The translations under genes were made by a program, and so were the position numbers. The notes beneath the pieces are model-generated. The model was given only the letters and a program-made list of their open reading frames with translations, was not told the origin of the DNA and searched no databases. Positions 61,440 to 64,000 of a DNA stretch of 64,000 bases are shown piece after piece (position 1 is the stretch's first letter; each line of letters begins with the position of its first letter). This DNA is from Corythucha ciliata. Lineage: Eukaryota; Arthropoda; Insecta; Hemiptera; Tingidae. The DNA lies in NCBI GenBank assembly GCA_038030265.1, contig CM075939.1, positions 29,307,253 to 29,371,252 of the forward strand. The letters are read 5' to 3'.

Positions 61440-61840
61440 CCAGAGTTTTCTCTACTGACCGGGCACTTCAAATGCTCCGATCGAGCTGAAACTTGGCATA
61501 AAATTTACGGGTGGGTCAATACGACTTGTCCTCAAAGTTGATCCCGATCGGTTCAGGGAAACTCAGGAAATTTTACTAACCTGAGGGTTTTCTCTACTGA
61601 CCGGGCACTTCATATGCTCCCATCGAGCTGAAACTTGGCATACAATTTACGCGTGGGTCAATACGACTTGTCCACAAATTTGATCCTGATCGTTACCCTT
61701 GAGGGGATGCCTCATGACTGTTTTTACGTTTTTCGTTGATTTCGGGTGTTTCTTATGTTCCGATCTTCGCCCACCCCAAAAGTGCCGCCCCCAAACTTTT
61801 CATTTGTCATTTTTTTTTTGCCATACGGTCAACGCCATGC
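61440..61840 (+). repeat. Tandem repeat block, first copy
   Basis: Two units about 142 bp apart share CTCTACTGACCGGGCACTTC, GAGCTGAAACTTGGCAT and GGTCAATACGACTTGTCC. They are followed by a unique tail (GAGGGGATGCCTCATGAC to CATACGGTCAACGCC). Confidence 0.75.
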
Positions 61841-62130
61841 TGGTACTTTAGTCCTGGGACAGGCCGGAAATTAAAGCTCCTCTCAATCAGAAATTCGCTA
61901 CGAATACTTTGGGTTCTAACGGAGAATTTTGACTGCTTGGCCAGCAGACTAGCCGTATTTCCGGTCCACAGGCTTGGGGCCCGAAGTGAAGTACCAACAC
62001 TTTTTTGTTCTAGGGCTTTCATGCCTTTACTCAAGGCATGATTACCCAGTTCGAACCAGAAGCACTTGCCGCTACGACCAAGTACTTCCACAATCCTCCC
62101 TGTCGTGGGGCAAAATGTTGACGTAATCAT
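61807..62130 (-). other. Unidentified 107-codon frame between repeat copies
   Basis: The minus frame reads ITSTFCPTTGRIVEVLGRSG and continues with moderate complexity to the stop inside the repeat. Upstream on the same strand, a related stretch (GGTACG, ACCAAGTAC, GAAGCATTTG) appears twice, at 62180-62260 and 62330-62400. The frame may therefore be the end of a decayed repeat-borne gene. I do not recognise it. Confidence 0.2.
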
Positions 62131-62434
62131 TGTGCGAGTAGGGGTAACACTCTGGTCAATACTTGGCCCTACGGCGTAGAGGGGATTTACAAGGCAAATG
62201 CTTCAGGTTAGTACTTGGTAACAAAGATAGGAGTAGCCGTACCTAAGTTGTATTCGGTCGGACCCATGTCAACAGTAGTTACAGCTGGTCAACACGCCTC
62301 CTCACGGGGAGCAGTGGACGAAATACTGGTCGTAGCGACAAATGCTTCCGGTTTGTACTTGGTACTAATGCAAGGAGCACACGTACCACTTTTGGGCTCT
62401 GTCGGACCCTGACAACATACTTTTCAGTTTGCAT

Positions 62435-62805
62435 GGTCTAGCTGAAACTTGGCGTACAATTTACGCGTGGGTCAATACGACTTGTCCTTAAATTTGATCC
62501 CGATCGGTTCAGGGAAACTCGGGAAAACCCGGAAAATCCTATGACCAGAGGGTTTTCTCCACTGACCGGGCGCTTCAAATGCTCCGATCGAGCTGAAACT
62601 TGGCATACAATTTACGCGTGGGTCAATACGACTTGTCCTCAAATTTGATCCCGATTGTTACCCTTGAGGGGATGCCTCATGACTGTTTTTACGTTTTTCG
62701 TTGATTTCGGGTGTTTCTTATGTTCCGATCTTCGCCCACCCCGAAAGTGCCACCCCCAAACTTTTCATTTGTCAACTTTTTTTCCCATACGGTCAACGCC
62801 CTTCG
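62435..62805 (+). repeat. Tandem repeat block, second copy
   Basis: It repeats the 61.44-61.84-kb block, including both unit types and the tail, about 970 bp downstream. The copies diverge right after CGGTCAACGCC. Confidence 0.75.
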
Positions 62806-63695
62806 ATCAAAACTTGACCCTTTAGGTCGAGCGTGCCATTGCGTTCCACGCCGTGCCATGAAATCGTGTAATTCCGCCCCGAAACTATCTCCTCCCACAA
62901 TTTTTATCTGAATTTGGTTTTTAAGGGCCTAAAATCTTAGCAACTAAATTGCGCAAAACTGTACGGGCCGGATTTTTTAATTTCATCCTCAAACCCGAGT
63001 TATAACTCTCTTTGCCCTGCGAAAAAAATTAGAAAATTAGAAAATTCCAAAAATCGCAATTTACCCCCACCGCCGGTCCTCCCATCGATTTTTACCCCGA
63101 AACAAAGTCGACTCCTCACCTCAAAATACATGTACATCTTATGTCATGTCAAAATTCCCATTCCTTCCCAACCAAAATGACGCCTAAAGTCGTCTGGAAA
63201 AATATCGGCAAATTGAGCCAACCTTCGTGTTGGTGTGGTGGAGGGGTCAGTCCAGAATCGCCGCCGAAACTTTTCAAAATTATACAAATTTCAATTTGAC
63301 CGGCTTCGATTTTGACACAAGGTAGGAAGTGGCAAAGTTGATTTTTGCTGATTTTTGCAGATATTTTAAAAAATTTCAAATTGGTCAAATTTCAAATTTA
63401 TATTGCGCAAAAATTTTACACTTTGAAAAATCGTAGCTCCTTCCAAAATCGTGGTATCGTCGTCGACAGGGTCTCAAAATTTCCACTATACGGTAGCCTA
63501 TCCAGGGAAAATACCCAAAAAATGATGAAAAATTTTTTCAACCCCCCCCCCCCCGTGACTGCTATTGCACGCCTTAGGGGGTTGTATTATCCTTTTTTTT
63601 ATAATTATTGATTTGTTTAAAAAAAATTGGATAAACTGAAAGAAAAGATTGTTTTTGATTAGTTGCTGTGATTTTTGAATATTTATTTTAAATGA

Positions 63696-64000
63696 TCAAA
63701 AATTGAGGACGGAGAGGTAGTGATGTCGTGTCGGGATTCTCCGAACGCAGAACTTCGGGAGCTGGATCTCGGCTGCCTCGTTAAGTTCCTTTAACGTGAT
63801 TGGCAGGTGGCGAGAGGTGAGATTGTTGAAAACGTTGCCGTGAGCAATAAGACCGGTATGACTTTCGTGGGTAGAAACGTCGTCGACTAGAATTGACTTT
63901 GATGTCGAGGATAGTTTTTTCCACTCCCGCGATTCCAAAAACGAAGTGACCCTTTTTCTTTTTTCACATCTGTTTTCTTTCTTTTCTTCTTTGTCATTTT
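63696..64000 (-). CDS. 3' end of a coding-like frame running off the right edge
   Basis: The minus strand is open from the window edge (64000) to TGA at 63698-63696, about 101 codons. Third positions are rich in C and G through the middle, unlike the AT-rich surroundings. The frame begins with a Lys/Glu-rich stretch and continues through SREWKKLSSTSKSILVDD to a C-terminus ending RIPTRHHYLSVLNF. An AATAAA-like hexamer follows the stop within about 12 bases on the minus strand. No domain is recognised. It could be the last exon of a gene to the right, or the tail of a mobile-element protein. Confidence 0.4.
   Translation of the reverse strand, partial: NDKEEKKENRCEKRKRVTSFLESREWKKLSSTSKSILVDDVSTHESHTGLIAHGNVFNNLTSRHLPITLKELNEAAEIQLPKFCVRRIPTRHHYLSVLNF

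Overview
This is a piece of a large, AT-rich, repeat-dense eukaryotic genome, almost certainly an insect. The best evidence is a zinc-finger gene with a ZAD domain (a family expanded in insects), split by short GT-AG introns. The rest fits: tRNA-derived SINEs, THAP-domain relics, hAT-like and fold-back DNA elements, and minisatellites. A sap-sucking hemipteran such as a whitefly is my guess, but the window alone cannot settle the species. Almost all long open frames are chance or repeat-borne. The convincing genes only appear when exons are joined across introns.

Genes, all on the minus strand. (1) 23231-26394: a six-exon ZAD plus six-finger C2H2 protein of 370 residues, with every splice phase consistent. 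(2) 30804-31922: a four-exon type I membrane protein of 245 residues (signal peptide, Ser/Thr/acidic ectodomain, one membrane helix, 66-residue tail) that I cannot assign to a family. (3) 59517-59807: a small secreted-protein-like frame broken by one TAG just after its signal peptide. (4) 63696-64000: the 3' end of a coding-like frame that runs off the right edge. Broken or doubtful coding remains are two THAP-domain fragments (41121-41245 and 55888-56310) and a coding-like minus-strand patch at 9385-9990.

Mobile and repeat layer. The dominant structures are fold-back elements with termini reading TACAGGGTG / CACCCTGTA: 4410-5610, 21311-21963, 34359-37206, 48296-50359 and 52308-52588, plus single-ended copies at 44681, 50364 and before 54642. 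The one at 48296-50359 has arms of about 965 bp around a loop of about 130 bp, so a transcript would be an almost continuous long hairpin. Many smaller MITE-like hairpins occur, several in two to five copies. Three tRNA-like SINE cassettes lie at 20.2-21.1 kb and 32.2-32.8 kb. A perfect 117-bp inverted repeat around 51 T residues sits at 19707-19991.

Minisatellite layer. Degenerate tandem arrays of about 30-40 bp units carrying a CCGCGAAATTGG-like or CTAATTCGCGGC-like core fill 15.4-16.3, 19.3-19.65, 22.1-22.8, 27.8-28.35, 45.6-46.0, 46.5-47.5 and 56.8-59.25 kb. Dispersed repeats allow empty-site logic: the repeat at 11370-12204 recurs around two different inserted elements, both placed in its TA-rich middle. 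From 61.4 to 62.8 kb there is a duplicated tandem repeat of a different type. Coordinates of diverged repeats are approximate because they were read by eye.
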